Assembly (NCBI GenBank): GCA_043748015.1
Contig: JAYTOA010000080.1
Coordinates: forward strand, 1 to 12,542
From: JAIBBG01 sp043748015
GTDB taxonomy: Bacteria > Bacteroidota > Bacteroidia > Flavobacteriales_D > Sanyastnellaceae
Length of the DNA: 12,542 nt
Direction: 5' to 3'
The notes beneath the pieces were generated by a model. It searched no databases, was not told the origin of the DNA, and saw only the letters and a list, made by a program, of their open reading frames with translations. Shown one piece after another: positions 1-7,539 of this stretch; within the stretch, counting starts at the first letter, position 1, and every line of letters begins with the position of its first letter. A program made the translations under genes and the position numbers.

Positions 1-382
1 GAACATTCATTGAATGTAGAATTCTAAGATGCAAAATCATTTGCAATGTATATCCCCTAAGCATCACTCTTAACTTATACAAACAAATACAGGCCAATGA
101 GAAGTAACACGTTCATCCGATCTATTTATACGCCTGGGACGTTAAGGCATATAAATCACGCAAATCCCTCACATATGATGAACTCTCCATGAGAAAGGGT
201 GTAATGCTCTCGGAAATGGCCGTTGTTTATGCCGCGCCGACAGAAGAATAATTAATCAACGATTAACGATGTCTCCCAAAGTGGTCGGATATTGATTGGA
301 ATTCCTGTAAACAATTTCATCACGAATTCAATATGGCATTGAGGTGATTTCATGACCGACAATTGCTGACACATTTCGCAAA
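1..382. other. Gene-poor stretch downstream of the operon
   Basis: No convincing complete gene is visible on either strand. Two small palindromes lie near the left edge: CATTCA-T-TGAATG at 4-16 and GCAAA-ATCA-TTTGC at 31-44. Neither is followed by a T-run, so I do not call them terminators. A plus-strand frame is open from 108 to the TAA at 249-251 and has a protein-like composition (see the separate entry). A further short frame with protein-like residues ends at a TGA near 345. The region may be plain intergenic DNA or may hold decayed gene ends. Confidence 0.5.
108..251 (+). pseudogene. Possible remnant of a small gene (weak)
   Basis: The frame is open for 47 codons between the TAA at 105-107 and the TAA at 249-251. 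It reads with protein-like composition, including the stretches AWDVKAYKSRKSLTYDELSM and RKGVMLSEMAVVYAAP. The only ATG that could serve as a start is at 189, which would give just 20 residues. A second ATG at 97 lies in a different frame, and its first residues (MRSNTFIRSIY) would join this frame after one frameshift near base 125-130. The stretch could therefore be a frameshifted small gene, the decayed tail of a larger one, or chance. I recognise no family in it. Confidence 0.2.
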
Positions 383-422
383 TAATAAAAAAACAAATCC
401 GACCTACGATCGGATTTGTTTT
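383..422 (-). terminator. Rho-independent terminator of the minus-strand operon
   Basis: A perfect 13-bp inverted repeat (390-402 with 410-422) encloses a 7-base loop at 403-409. The stem core is CAAATCCGA / TCGGATTTG. Read on the minus strand, the stem is followed by a run of seven T (complement of 387-393), the classical intrinsic-terminator layout. It lies about 50 bases past the stop codon of the GH16-like gene, the last gene of the operon. The A-tract and T-tract flank both arms, so it could also act on plus-strand transcription, but with a shorter T-run (419-422). Confidence 0.88.
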
Positions 423-471
423 CTAATCTAAAAACACATAAACACAGATAGAAGCTAATCGGCTTCCATCC

Positions 472-1302
472 CTATGAAGGTTCATAAATGAATTTTCGTA
501 TTACCATTTCGTGATTCATGCCATTGCTTGGGCCAAAGGCCACATTCGTAAGAGTCCAGAAATTGATGCGCGCATTGGTCGTCGCACCTGGCGCAGGAAT
601 GATGATCGGTAATGATTGATTTCCGTTTTCCACTTTCACTCTTGCAGGATTATTCAGATCAAACGACCATGTAGAAAATGGTACTGCATTGATGTAATTC
701 TCTCCGCGAAAACTTTGCCATGTGATGAGTGAATCTGTCCAGGTGAACATGTGGGTGGATACTCCTTGTATATAAGATGAATCTATAAGCGACTGGTGTA
801 CGCGCTCTGCAAAGAAATCCCCGAAGAAAACCGGCTGAACGGCGTTGGTCAATGGGTGAATATCATCTGCCACTCCCCACTTCGAAATTTCTATATCCAC
901 TTCGCTATTCGCTTGCTCGTAAAATGTGTTGTTGTCCCAGGTGAACAATCCCAGTACTACGTTACTGGCAAACTGCAGTGGATTGCCTTGAATGGTGAAC
1001 ACATATGTTCCATACCCGAGATTATCTTGTGAAATCACTTCGGATGAATACCACAATCCATCGTTGTGCTTTGAAATGTGCAGGTGGAGATATCCAAGTT
1101 CATCCACCCAAACATTTTGATACTCTTTAGAAAATGTATTCGGACCCGGACCATTGTAACCCGATTTGACATCCCACAATCTTCCAGAAAAATGAACGAC
1201 ATCACCTTTACGTCCAAGCACGTCATTCGGATCTGATTGCTTGCAAGTAGTCAACGTGAAACACGCAACAACAAAAATGATTTGTGAGATCAGCTTTCTC
1301 AT
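472..1302 (-). CDS. GH16-like glycoside hydrolase lipoprotein
   Basis: This 276-residue protein is probably an exported endo-acting glycosidase with a GH16 beta-jelly-roll. The N-terminus (MRKLISQIIFVVACFTLTTC) is a lipoprotein-type signal, with Cys20 the likely lipidated residue; Cys14 after VVA is an alternative. Lys21 and nearby Asp residues weakly resemble a surface-export signal. The catalytic signature is EVDIE at 134-138, with Glu134 as expected nucleophile, Asp136 as helper and Glu138 as acid/base. Supporting GH16-like segments are WYSSEV (84-89), GYGTYVF (96-102) and the FTWTDSLITWQS strand (186-197). The motif has the unbulged ExDxE spacing of lichenase/XTH-type enzymes, not the ExDxxE of typical laminarinases. 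The ATG overlaps the end of the GH3 gene by 4 bases (ATGA), so the two are translationally coupled. It is the last gene before the terminator. The exact substrate is not deducible. Confidence 0.82.
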   Translation of the reverse strand: MRKLISQIIFVVACFTLTTCKQSDPNDVLGRKGDVVHFSGRLWDVKSGYNGPGPNTFSKEYQNVWVDELGYLHLHISKHNDGLWYSSEVISQDNLGYGTYVFTIQGNPLQFASNVVLGLFTWDNNTFYEQANSEVDIEISKWGVADDIHPLTNAVQPVFFGDFFAERVHQSLIDSSYIQGVSTHMFTWTDSLITWQSFRGENYINAVPFSTWSFDLNNPARVKVENGNQSLPIIIPAPGATTNARINFWTLTNVAFGPSNGMNHEMVIRKFIYEPS

Positions 1303-3581
1303 TTCAACTTGTAGTTAAAGGTGGATGTCATGGTTCCGATCATGACATCGAAATCACCTTCTTCAATGATTGGTTTCATATCGCGACCAATAAATTGCAG
1401 CATCGATTCATCAATCGAAAATGAAACCCTTTGTGAACTGTGTGGAGCGACAGCAATCTTTGTAAAGTCCTTGAGCTTGCGCACAGCAGGCGTTACAGAG
1501 GCATAGTGATCACGTACAAACATCAATACCGATTCCTTTGCCTCTCGATCGCTGTTGTTTGTGACTTCAACTGTCACAGTGATTTTTTCGCCTGGGTGAA
1601 TGGTCTTCGAAGAAATATTGAGCGATGTATACTTCAACTCCGAATAAGACATTCCAAAACCAAATTCCCATTGCGGATTGAATGCATTATTCGAAAACTG
1701 TTGGTCTAATGTCTCAGTGTATTTGTGGTCATACCAGATCAAGCTGTGGTTGTATCGCGGATAAGTGAAAGGCAGTTTTCCGGAAGGATTCACCTTCCCT
1801 GTCAACATATCTTTTAATGCTACACCACCTTGATCGCCCGGCTCGTACAACATAACTACAGCAGCACATGCGTCAACAATATCTCGCACTATTCGTGGTC
1901 TGTTTTCTACGAGAACAAGCACCACAGGCTTACCCGTTTTAGCTAGTTCCAAAACGAATTGCTGTTGCTCACGCGCAAGCTCAAGGTCATCAATATCCCC
2001 CGGTTTTTCAGTCGAAGGCTTCTCTCCCATGCATGCGATAATGACATCAGATTGTGATGCAAGTTTCAACGTTTCTTCCAGGTTCAACATTTTCTCCAGA
2101 TCGCAACCGGGTGAAAAGACAACGTTTGAAGGCAATGCATTTATTAGTGCCTGATAAATGGTGAAATTTCCTTTATCATCCCATGTCGTGTCAACACCTT
2201 GCCAGGTCCTCGTCCACGCACCATTCAACATTGTCATTGAATTCGCAGCAGGACCTGTGACCAATATTTTCTGACCGTCTTTAAGTGGTAAAACATTGTT
2301 CTTGTTCTGCAACAAAGTAATGGATTCCAAAGCCGTTTGCTTTGCAACCTCTTTATGTTGTGGCGATCCGAACAATGGATAATCTTTAATTAACGGCATC
2401 TTGCTATTTGCAAATAATCCGAGCTGCTTCTTCAATCTCATAATGCGCGCTACAGAAATATCCAAACGACTTTCCTTGATTCTTCCCTCCTTCACCAATT
2501 CGATGAGGTACTTTGTAAAGTCGTAATCATTTGGCACCATGCACATGTCGATACCTGCTTCTACTGACATCGCCACTGCTTCCTTCAACGTCGGTGCTAC
2601 GCGGTGATTTGCAACGAGCTTTATCACATCTTCCCAATCGGTAACCGCAACGCCTTCGAACTTCAATTCACCACGAAGAAGATCTGTGAGAATTTTTTTG
2701 TCCGCGTGAACCGGAATTCCGTTGATCTCGCCGCTATTAATCATGACAGTGAGTGCACCTTTCTCTATCGCTGTTTTGAAAGAAGGAAGATAAATTTCAC
2801 GCAGTTGAATTTCCGATATATAAGATGGTGTTCGATCTTTTCCGGTTCGCGATGCACTGTATCCAAGGAAATGTTTCATGCAAGCCGCTACGTGCTGTTG
2901 ATCAACAGCGCCATCAGTCATCTTGCCTTGATAGCCTGAAATAGTGGCGGCGCCAAACCGAGAACACACCAGAGGATCTTCACCATAGGTTTCAAAAAAG
3001 CGCGACCACAGTGGGTTGCGACCGACATCTAAAACAGGTGAGAAATTCCACGGGATGCCTGCCGCTCTTGTTTCATACGCCGTTATTTCTGCAGCAGCTT
3101 TTGACAGCGACGGATTGAATGTCGCAGCTTGTGCGAGTTGCTGAGGAAACAATGTTGAACCTGAAACATAGTTCGCGCCGTGTATTGCATCAATACCATA
3201 TAGCACAGGAATTTTCAATCGCGTTTCCTTCGTAGCCACTTCTTGAATTTCTCCAATGATCTCCAACCATTGATCACGGGGATAGGCGTGGCCACCACAA
3301 TTGAGAATCGATCCTACATGCCAGTCCACGAGTGCCTTGTGCAACTTGTCCTTGTCGAGACGATGAGGCTCGTCGAGTTTGTATATCTCTCCTACGCAAA
3401 CAACATCGAGATTGAGTTGTGTCATTTGCCCAACCTTCTCCACTATCGTCATTTTAGAAATCAACTCGGCAATTTCTTTATCGGTATCAGATGATGAAGT
3501 CGACATCAATGCAGCGCACGACGAAACACAGACAACAACGATTGCCAACAGCCAATGATATTTTCCCATTATTGATTTCAT
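1299..3581 (-). CDS. GH3 family beta-glucosidase / beta-glucan exohydrolase lipoprotein
   Basis: This 760-residue protein has a typical length for a three-domain GH3 enzyme that removes terminal glucose from beta-glucan oligosaccharides. The signal sequence ends in a lipobox VSSC (Cys22). The N-terminal (alpha/beta)8 barrel spans about 38-390 and includes KHF at 236-238 with GKDR at 247-250. The nucleophile is Asp315 in the VTDW motif. The alpha/beta sandwich domain is about 418-645. It carries the acid/base candidate Glu525 in the STEKPGD segment, matching the TETKGD-type site of plant exo-glucanases. A fibronectin-III-like domain (about 660-745) closes the protein. Downstream of Cys22 there is no acidic surface-export signal, so I place it on the periplasmic face, where it would finish imported oligosaccharides. 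The start overlaps the preceding lipoprotein gene by 4 bases and the stop overlaps the GH16-like gene by 4 bases. Confidence 0.95.
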   Translation of the reverse strand: MKSIMGKYHWLLAIVVVCVSSCAALMSTSSSDTDKEIAELISKMTIVEKVGQMTQLNLDVVCVGEIYKLDEPHRLDKDKLHKALVDWHVGSILNCGGHAYPRDQWLEIIGEIQEVATKETRLKIPVLYGIDAIHGANYVSGSTLFPQQLAQAATFNPSLSKAAAEITAYETRAAGIPWNFSPVLDVGRNPLWSRFFETYGEDPLVCSRFGAATISGYQGKMTDGAVDQQHVAACMKHFLGYSASRTGKDRTPSYISEIQLREIYLPSFKTAIEKGALTVMINSGEINGIPVHADKKILTDLLRGELKFEGVAVTDWEDVIKLVANHRVAPTLKEAVAMSVEAGIDMCMVPNDYDFTKYLIELVKEGRIKESRLDISVARIMRLKKQLGLFANSKMPLIKDYPLFGSPQHKEVAKQTALESITLLQNKNNVLPLKDGQKILVTGPAANSMTMLNGAWTRTWQGVDTTWDDKGNFTIYQALINALPSNVVFSPGCDLEKMLNLEETLKLASQSDVIIACMGEKPSTEKPGDIDDLELAREQQQFVLELAKTGKPVVLVLVENRPRIVRDIVDACAAVVMLYEPGDQGGVALKDMLTGKVNPSGKLPFTYPRYNHSLIWYDHKYTETLDQQFSNNAFNPQWEFGFGMSYSELKYTSLNISSKTIHPGEKITVTVEVTNNSDREAKESVLMFVRDHYASVTPAVRKLKDFTKIAVAPHSSQRVSFSIDESMLQFIGRDMKPIIEEGDFDVMIGTMTSTFNYKLK

Positions 3582-4801
3582 TGCTCTTGTGTTTTAATAG
3601 TCACGCTTCCCCATAATGAAGGATTGAAATTGAATCCTTCATTGCTGAATGAATTCCATCTGTTCTGAACAGTGCGAACGCCGGATGCATTTGCAATATC
3701 AATTGCCCATTCTACACCGTAAGCCATTCCTTCCTTCCATGCAGTCGCATTCAAAGCACTCCATGGAATGGCTGCTTCCATCTGATAGCCTTTTGCAACC
3801 CGTGTAGTCTTCACCACTGCTTCATCAATTACTTTTCCCTGTGACCAACTATACACTTCTGTTGTAGTACCGATCTTGATTCCTATATGATGATCGCTGT
3901 CATAGTAAATTTTTCTCTTGACATCCACGCCTGCCAAAGTTGAAAATGCAAACTCAATTGCATCTCCATTCCATATTTCCGAAGCGTTGCGATTGTTGAT
4001 CATCGGACTGTCATCTTCAACAATTGCTGACACATAAACATTAGTGGCATCCCAATTCAATTTGATCTTTCCCGAAGACAATTCAAAAGCCTCCTGTGGC
4101 CATTCTTCAGTATTGATGACACCATCCACTAAAGGCGCTTTGGAAGAAATCAAATTGATTTCTTTCCTGTCATTCGAAACAAATGGAATAAGTGAAATTT
4201 CATCAATCCAGACTTTTCCGCTCGACTCAAACTGAAAAATAATTTGCTTGATGGCGGTGATGTCGACATCAAAACTTTCGAAAGGAAATCGATTGAGTGG
4301 AATGATGATCTGCGTCCAATCTTCTTTTACTATTCCACCAACAACATATTCAGTTGTCACACCTGTCCATGCTTGTCCGCCGGAAAAATCCTCAAATCCA
4401 ACGGCCCAGGGCAATCCCTTCAATTCACCTTGCTTGGACTTTGCCCAAAACGAAAGTGCAGCATCATTGGTGATAGATTCGAAATTTTTCCCTACCCAAT
4501 TGTCCCATCCAATGCCCATTCCCAACCACGGACAATCACCTGCCTGCTTATTCCACTCCAGATGAATGGCACCGTTGCCACTTTTCGTCACAGTATTTTC
4601 CGCATTGACATTCAAACACAACGGCGCAACAGTGAACCACACGTCATTGCTGATTTGATTTGTAAAAATTTTCGTGGCGTAAAAATTATGAATGTGCGGT
4701 GTGATGTCGTTATCGGGAATATCATACAACGCAGTTTGCTTCACGCTCACGCATCCCGATATCAGGACGAGAAAAAAGATGATAAGCGTGTAACGATTCA
4801 T
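3578..4801 (-). CDS. Lipoprotein with two carbohydrate-binding-like domains (CBM11-like plus CBM9-like)
   Basis: This 407-residue lipoprotein has a signal ending in ISGC (Cys17). The first domain, about 35-205, is a predicted beta-sandwich. LSFWAK at 116-121, the IIIPLNRF strand at 165-172 and IIFQFESSGKVWIDEISLI (187-205) resemble CBM11/galactose-binding-like modules. The second domain, about 220-405, matches the CBM9/DOMON-like layout: PLVDGVINTEEW (223-234), IWNGDAIEFAF (276-286), GYQMEAAIPWSAL (338-350) and a closing NPSLWGSVTI strand. No catalytic motif is evident, so I infer a glycan-binding role. The residues after Cys17 (VSVKQ) lack the acidic surface-export signal, so its side of the membrane is uncertain. 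It starts 10 nt after the preceding lipoprotein gene and its end overlaps the GH3 gene by 4 bases. Confidence 0.85.
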   Translation of the reverse strand: MNRYTLIIFFLVLISGCVSVKQTALYDIPDNDITPHIHNFYATKIFTNQISNDVWFTVAPLCLNVNAENTVTKSGNGAIHLEWNKQAGDCPWLGMGIGWDNWVGKNFESITNDAALSFWAKSKQGELKGLPWAVGFEDFSGGQAWTGVTTEYVVGGIVKEDWTQIIIPLNRFPFESFDVDITAIKQIIFQFESSGKVWIDEISLIPFVSNDRKEINLISSKAPLVDGVINTEEWPQEAFELSSGKIKLNWDATNVYVSAIVEDDSPMINNRNASEIWNGDAIEFAFSTLAGVDVKRKIYYDSDHHIGIKIGTTTEVYSWSQGKVIDEAVVKTTRVAKGYQMEAAIPWSALNATAWKEGMAYGVEWAIDIANASGVRTVQNRWNSFSNEGFNFNPSLWGSVTIKTQEQ

Positions 4802-4811
4802 TCAAAAAACA

Positions 4812-5810
4812 TTATGGGACCAATGGTCCGTTGTGCGTAAAAATCATGTAGTCGATATATGCATGTGCGTATCCGGAAGCAGGATTGGCAAGAAACAATG
4901 TTGCCACCTGAAATAATTTGTGCGGTTCATGAACGCCATTGCCAATAGCCGCCGCAGGTGCACCATTGATTAGCGTCGCCAGATCACTGTATCTGACAGT
5001 ATATTGATTCCATCCATTTTGATTCAGCGGAATTTCAATGGAAAACATGTCTTCCGTACTGGACGAATAAGCTCCATCACCATTGTCGTCTTCCCTAAAC
5101 TGAAACAACATGATACCGTTGTTCAATTCAGTCGGTTTATAAAGCATCACATTGAAGTATTCATTTTGTCCGTTGCTGGAAAGATTGAACGTTGGCGAAC
5201 CATATGCGCTGGCCGGCATATATAAGTATCCTATTAACCAATCCCAATTCACCGTTCCGCCTATATCAAAATATTTACTTCCCTGCGCAGCGATATCAGC
5301 GGACTGTATACTGAAAGTCATGTTGGCACCTGATTGTGCGAAAGTGTTCCAGCCGGGATTCAATCCATTTTCGAAATCACTCAGTAACAAACCATCGTTT
5401 ATGCGCATGGATTCAACATGCAAAGTGTCTCTCAAAGTATCTGCTTCATTCAGAAAAAACAATTCGACCGCGCAATCTTCAACCCTGAACATGGGAAGTG
5501 AAGTAATGGTACCATTCCATGTTGCGTTGCCAACATCCAGCAAGTTGCTAAAGCCTGCAATTTCTTTCACAGCACCGGAACTAAGACCTTTGATGCGCAA
5601 AGTCCAGTCGATGTTTTTCGAAAACTGTGCAGTGAAATAAGTTGTCTCACCAGTAGCGAAATCAACATTTCTGTCTGAAATATTCAATCCTTGAACGACA
5701 GAAAAACTTCCGTACAAATCATTGAGTGACGGTCCATCAAACTCCTCCTCTGTTTTACAACCTGAGAAGATGAGTATGATAGCGAAAAATATGATGGTTA
5801 AATTTTTCAT
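4812..5810 (-). CDS. Surface lipoprotein, probable glycan-binding protein
   Basis: This 332-residue protein has a signal ending in FSGC (Cys18), followed directly by KTEEE. A lysine and acidic run right after the lipid-anchored Cys is the Bacteroidetes lipoprotein export signal, so surface exposure is likely. Residues about 25-133 look like an Ig-like beta-sandwich. From LLLSDFENGL (141-150) to the end is a second beta-rich module with an opening DFE segment as in CBM11/CIA30-like domains, several exposed aromatics (Trp154, Trp189, Trp191, Trp267) and an acidic loop, REDDNGDGAYSSSTED (239-254), that could bind calcium. No enzyme motif is seen. The two-domain build and position recall SGBP/SusE-like proteins, although no SusC/SusD is present. 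The start lies one base after the stop of the second barrel gene. I do not recognise a named family. Confidence 0.8.
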   Translation of the reverse strand: MKNLTIIFFAIILIFSGCKTEEEFDGPSLNDLYGSFSVVQGLNISDRNVDFATGETTYFTAQFSKNIDWTLRIKGLSSGAVKEIAGFSNLLDVGNATWNGTITSLPMFRVEDCAVELFFLNEADTLRDTLHVESMRINDGLLLSDFENGLNPGWNTFAQSGANMTFSIQSADIAAQGSKYFDIGGTVNWDWLIGYLYMPASAYGSPTFNLSSNGQNEYFNVMLYKPTELNNGIMLFQFREDDNGDGAYSSSTEDMFSIEIPLNQNGWNQYTVRYSDLATLINGAPAAAIGNGVHEPHKLFQVATLFLANPASGYAHAYIDYMIFTHNGPLVP

Positions 5811-5811
5811 T

Positions 5812-7539
5812 CTAAAATTTCATTTGAAACAACAACATAAATTGATTCACTGAATAAGAAGGTAACAAAGAATAAACATCCACATCCATGAACTTGTTCA
5901 TCTGTGCACTGATGAATGCATTCTCACTAAACCTATACCTTAAACCAAAAGCATTCATTTTTTCGCTTCCATCTACCTTGTATTCATTGAAGTTGAAAAT
6001 CTCTGAGTAACCATTACGAACGGCCACGTAGTCGAAACCTTTGTAAGTAATGTTTTGCATTCCCAATAAAATATCCAACGATTTGAGCACTTCAATTTCA
6101 AGTCCTGCAGACATCGCAGTGGTGCTTAAATCAACGCTTCTAACAAGATCTTCACCTTGACGCGTTGTTTGATCATCGCGATAATTCACCATGATATGAA
6201 AACGCTTTTTCCATCCTGGAAAAAACTCATTGACGCGAATTGTTGCATTTACATTGTTGCGCGAAAATTTGCGGGGAAGCTTCGTTCCTTCTCCACGCAC
6301 CTCTTGCATTTCCATGTGTGAAATAGTTGCAACAACAGGAATGTCTTTCTTCTCATACTTCGCAGCGAGTGTATAACCTTGCCTGTTTGGAGTGGCGTCA
6401 CCATAAGGTGTGATGTTATCATACTTCGGAGCGAACGCCATCAGGTATGGACGAAGTTGAAGATTGTAAAATGAAGACTCACGCATGAGATCAAGCATGG
6501 TGAACGACCTTGCGTTTTGCTCATTCGTGATACGCGAATATGCTTTCGGCAATCCGTTGTATTCAATTCTCTTTGTCTGCGCACCAGGACTTCTGAATTC
6601 CGAACTTATATACATATTGTTCAAAGAAACCTGCAGGCCCCAGTCCTTGTTGCCGACCGCAAGTGTTCCCGAATAAAATTTACCGCGCCAGTCAGGAGCC
6701 AGTGAATCATTCTTGTACCACGTTCTTGATTTACCGAATTCAGAATCGAATATTGCCTTCCAGCTATCCATTTCATACATCGCTTTCACAGTAGCGGTAG
6801 TAACGGGATTGACAAAATTGTTTTTGTTTTTTGAAGTTCCGGGTATGTCATACATGTTAGCGTAATTGATTCCGACTTCAAGAAATTTGCTTTGAATGAG
6901 GTTGGCGTTTAAGCCGGAAAAAAGTCTGTCGGGAGTACCTGCAAAATCAGATGCTTTCACTCTTGTCGTCACAGCGTGAAATTGAATTTCCTTGATGACT
7001 TTACTGAATACAAGCGCAAACTCAGCCGCAGCTCCTTGCTGACGACGCGAATAATCACTGTAATAGAAGTGATCATAATTCATGACATTCGTTTGTTGCT
7101 GAAAGATAGAAGATGTGTTTGAAATCAATTCCTGATCGTAATTCCACATCGTGTACTTTGTCATTTTGTAGTTGATGTCGCCCAACTGGTAACGCACAAT
7201 TCCGCCGATCACACCTTTCACATATAATTGTCGTACATCGAACGTAACACCGGCACCCCAGAATCCACCGTAGTCATTTCTGATACGCACCATACCCAAA
7301 ATTTCCGTTTGTTTGTTAGGACGAATGTTCACGCCGAGGTCGACGAGAACGTGTCCGCTGTTCAATTTTGGAACGGTCACTGTGTCCGCTGCAGTTGTGT
7401 CCTGCACTAAATCATCCGCATAGAAAAGTGATCTCGCACTTCCGGTGAAATTCACTTTGCGATCATCCTGTGCGAGAAATTCGCTCGCTGAAAAAAGCAA
7501 CACGACACTCAACACTAATATATAAATCTGTTTTCTCAT
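5812..7539 (-). CDS. Outer-membrane beta-barrel protein of unknown family (second of pair)
   Basis: This 575-residue protein has a clear signal peptide (MRKQIYILVLSVVLLFSA), with cleavage likely near AQ at 23-24. The mature part is a long series of alternating hydrophobic/polar beta-strands separated by polar turns. It ends in a strand, FMLLFQMKF, whose terminal Phe is the usual outer-membrane barrel signal. A segment before the C-terminal third, FFPGWKKRFHIMVNYRDD, is typical of a barrel hairpin. There is no recognisable TonB box or plug domain, and the length is about half that of SusC. I infer a porin-like or scaffold barrel that may pass oligosaccharides. Its ATG shares one base with the stop of the upstream barrel gene (TGATG), so the two barrels are probably made together. 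I do not recognise the family. Confidence 0.82.
   Translation of the reverse strand: MRKQIYILVLSVVLLFSASEFLAQDDRKVNFTGSARSLFYADDLVQDTTAADTVTVPKLNSGHVLVDLGVNIRPNKQTEILGMVRIRNDYGGFWGAGVTFDVRQLYVKGVIGGIVRYQLGDINYKMTKYTMWNYDQELISNTSSIFQQQTNVMNYDHFYYSDYSRRQQGAAAEFALVFSKVIKEIQFHAVTTRVKASDFAGTPDRLFSGLNANLIQSKFLEVGINYANMYDIPGTSKNKNNFVNPVTTATVKAMYEMDSWKAIFDSEFGKSRTWYKNDSLAPDWRGKFYSGTLAVGNKDWGLQVSLNNMYISSEFRSPGAQTKRIEYNGLPKAYSRITNEQNARSFTMLDLMRESSFYNLQLRPYLMAFAPKYDNITPYGDATPNRQGYTLAAKYEKKDIPVVATISHMEMQEVRGEGTKLPRKFSRNNVNATIRVNEFFPGWKKRFHIMVNYRDDQTTRQGEDLVRSVDLSTTAMSAGLEIEVLKSLDILLGMQNITYKGFDYVAVRNGYSEIFNFNEYKVDGSEKMNAFGLRYRFSENAFISAQMNKFMDVDVYSLLPSYSVNQFMLLFQMKF

Noticed and set aside
262..345. Short plus-strand frame with residues WSDIDWNSCKQ, vaguely like the start of a group II intron reverse transcriptase
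   Set aside because: It is only about 26 codons, has no start, no downstream RT motifs and no intron RNA domains. The resemblance is too weak to call.
4817..4829. Palindrome GGACCA-A-TGGTCC at the end of the surface lipoprotein gene
   Set aside because: A one-base centre cannot form a stable hairpin of full length, no T-run follows, and the next gene starts 10 nt later. It is probably chance within coding sequence.
4244..4840. 198-codon plus-strand open frame opposite the lipoprotein gene
   Set aside because: It lies wholly antisense to well-supported coding sequence, has no signal or domain I recognise, and its composition is that of a shadow frame. The same holds for the other plus-strand open frames between 796 and 10609.
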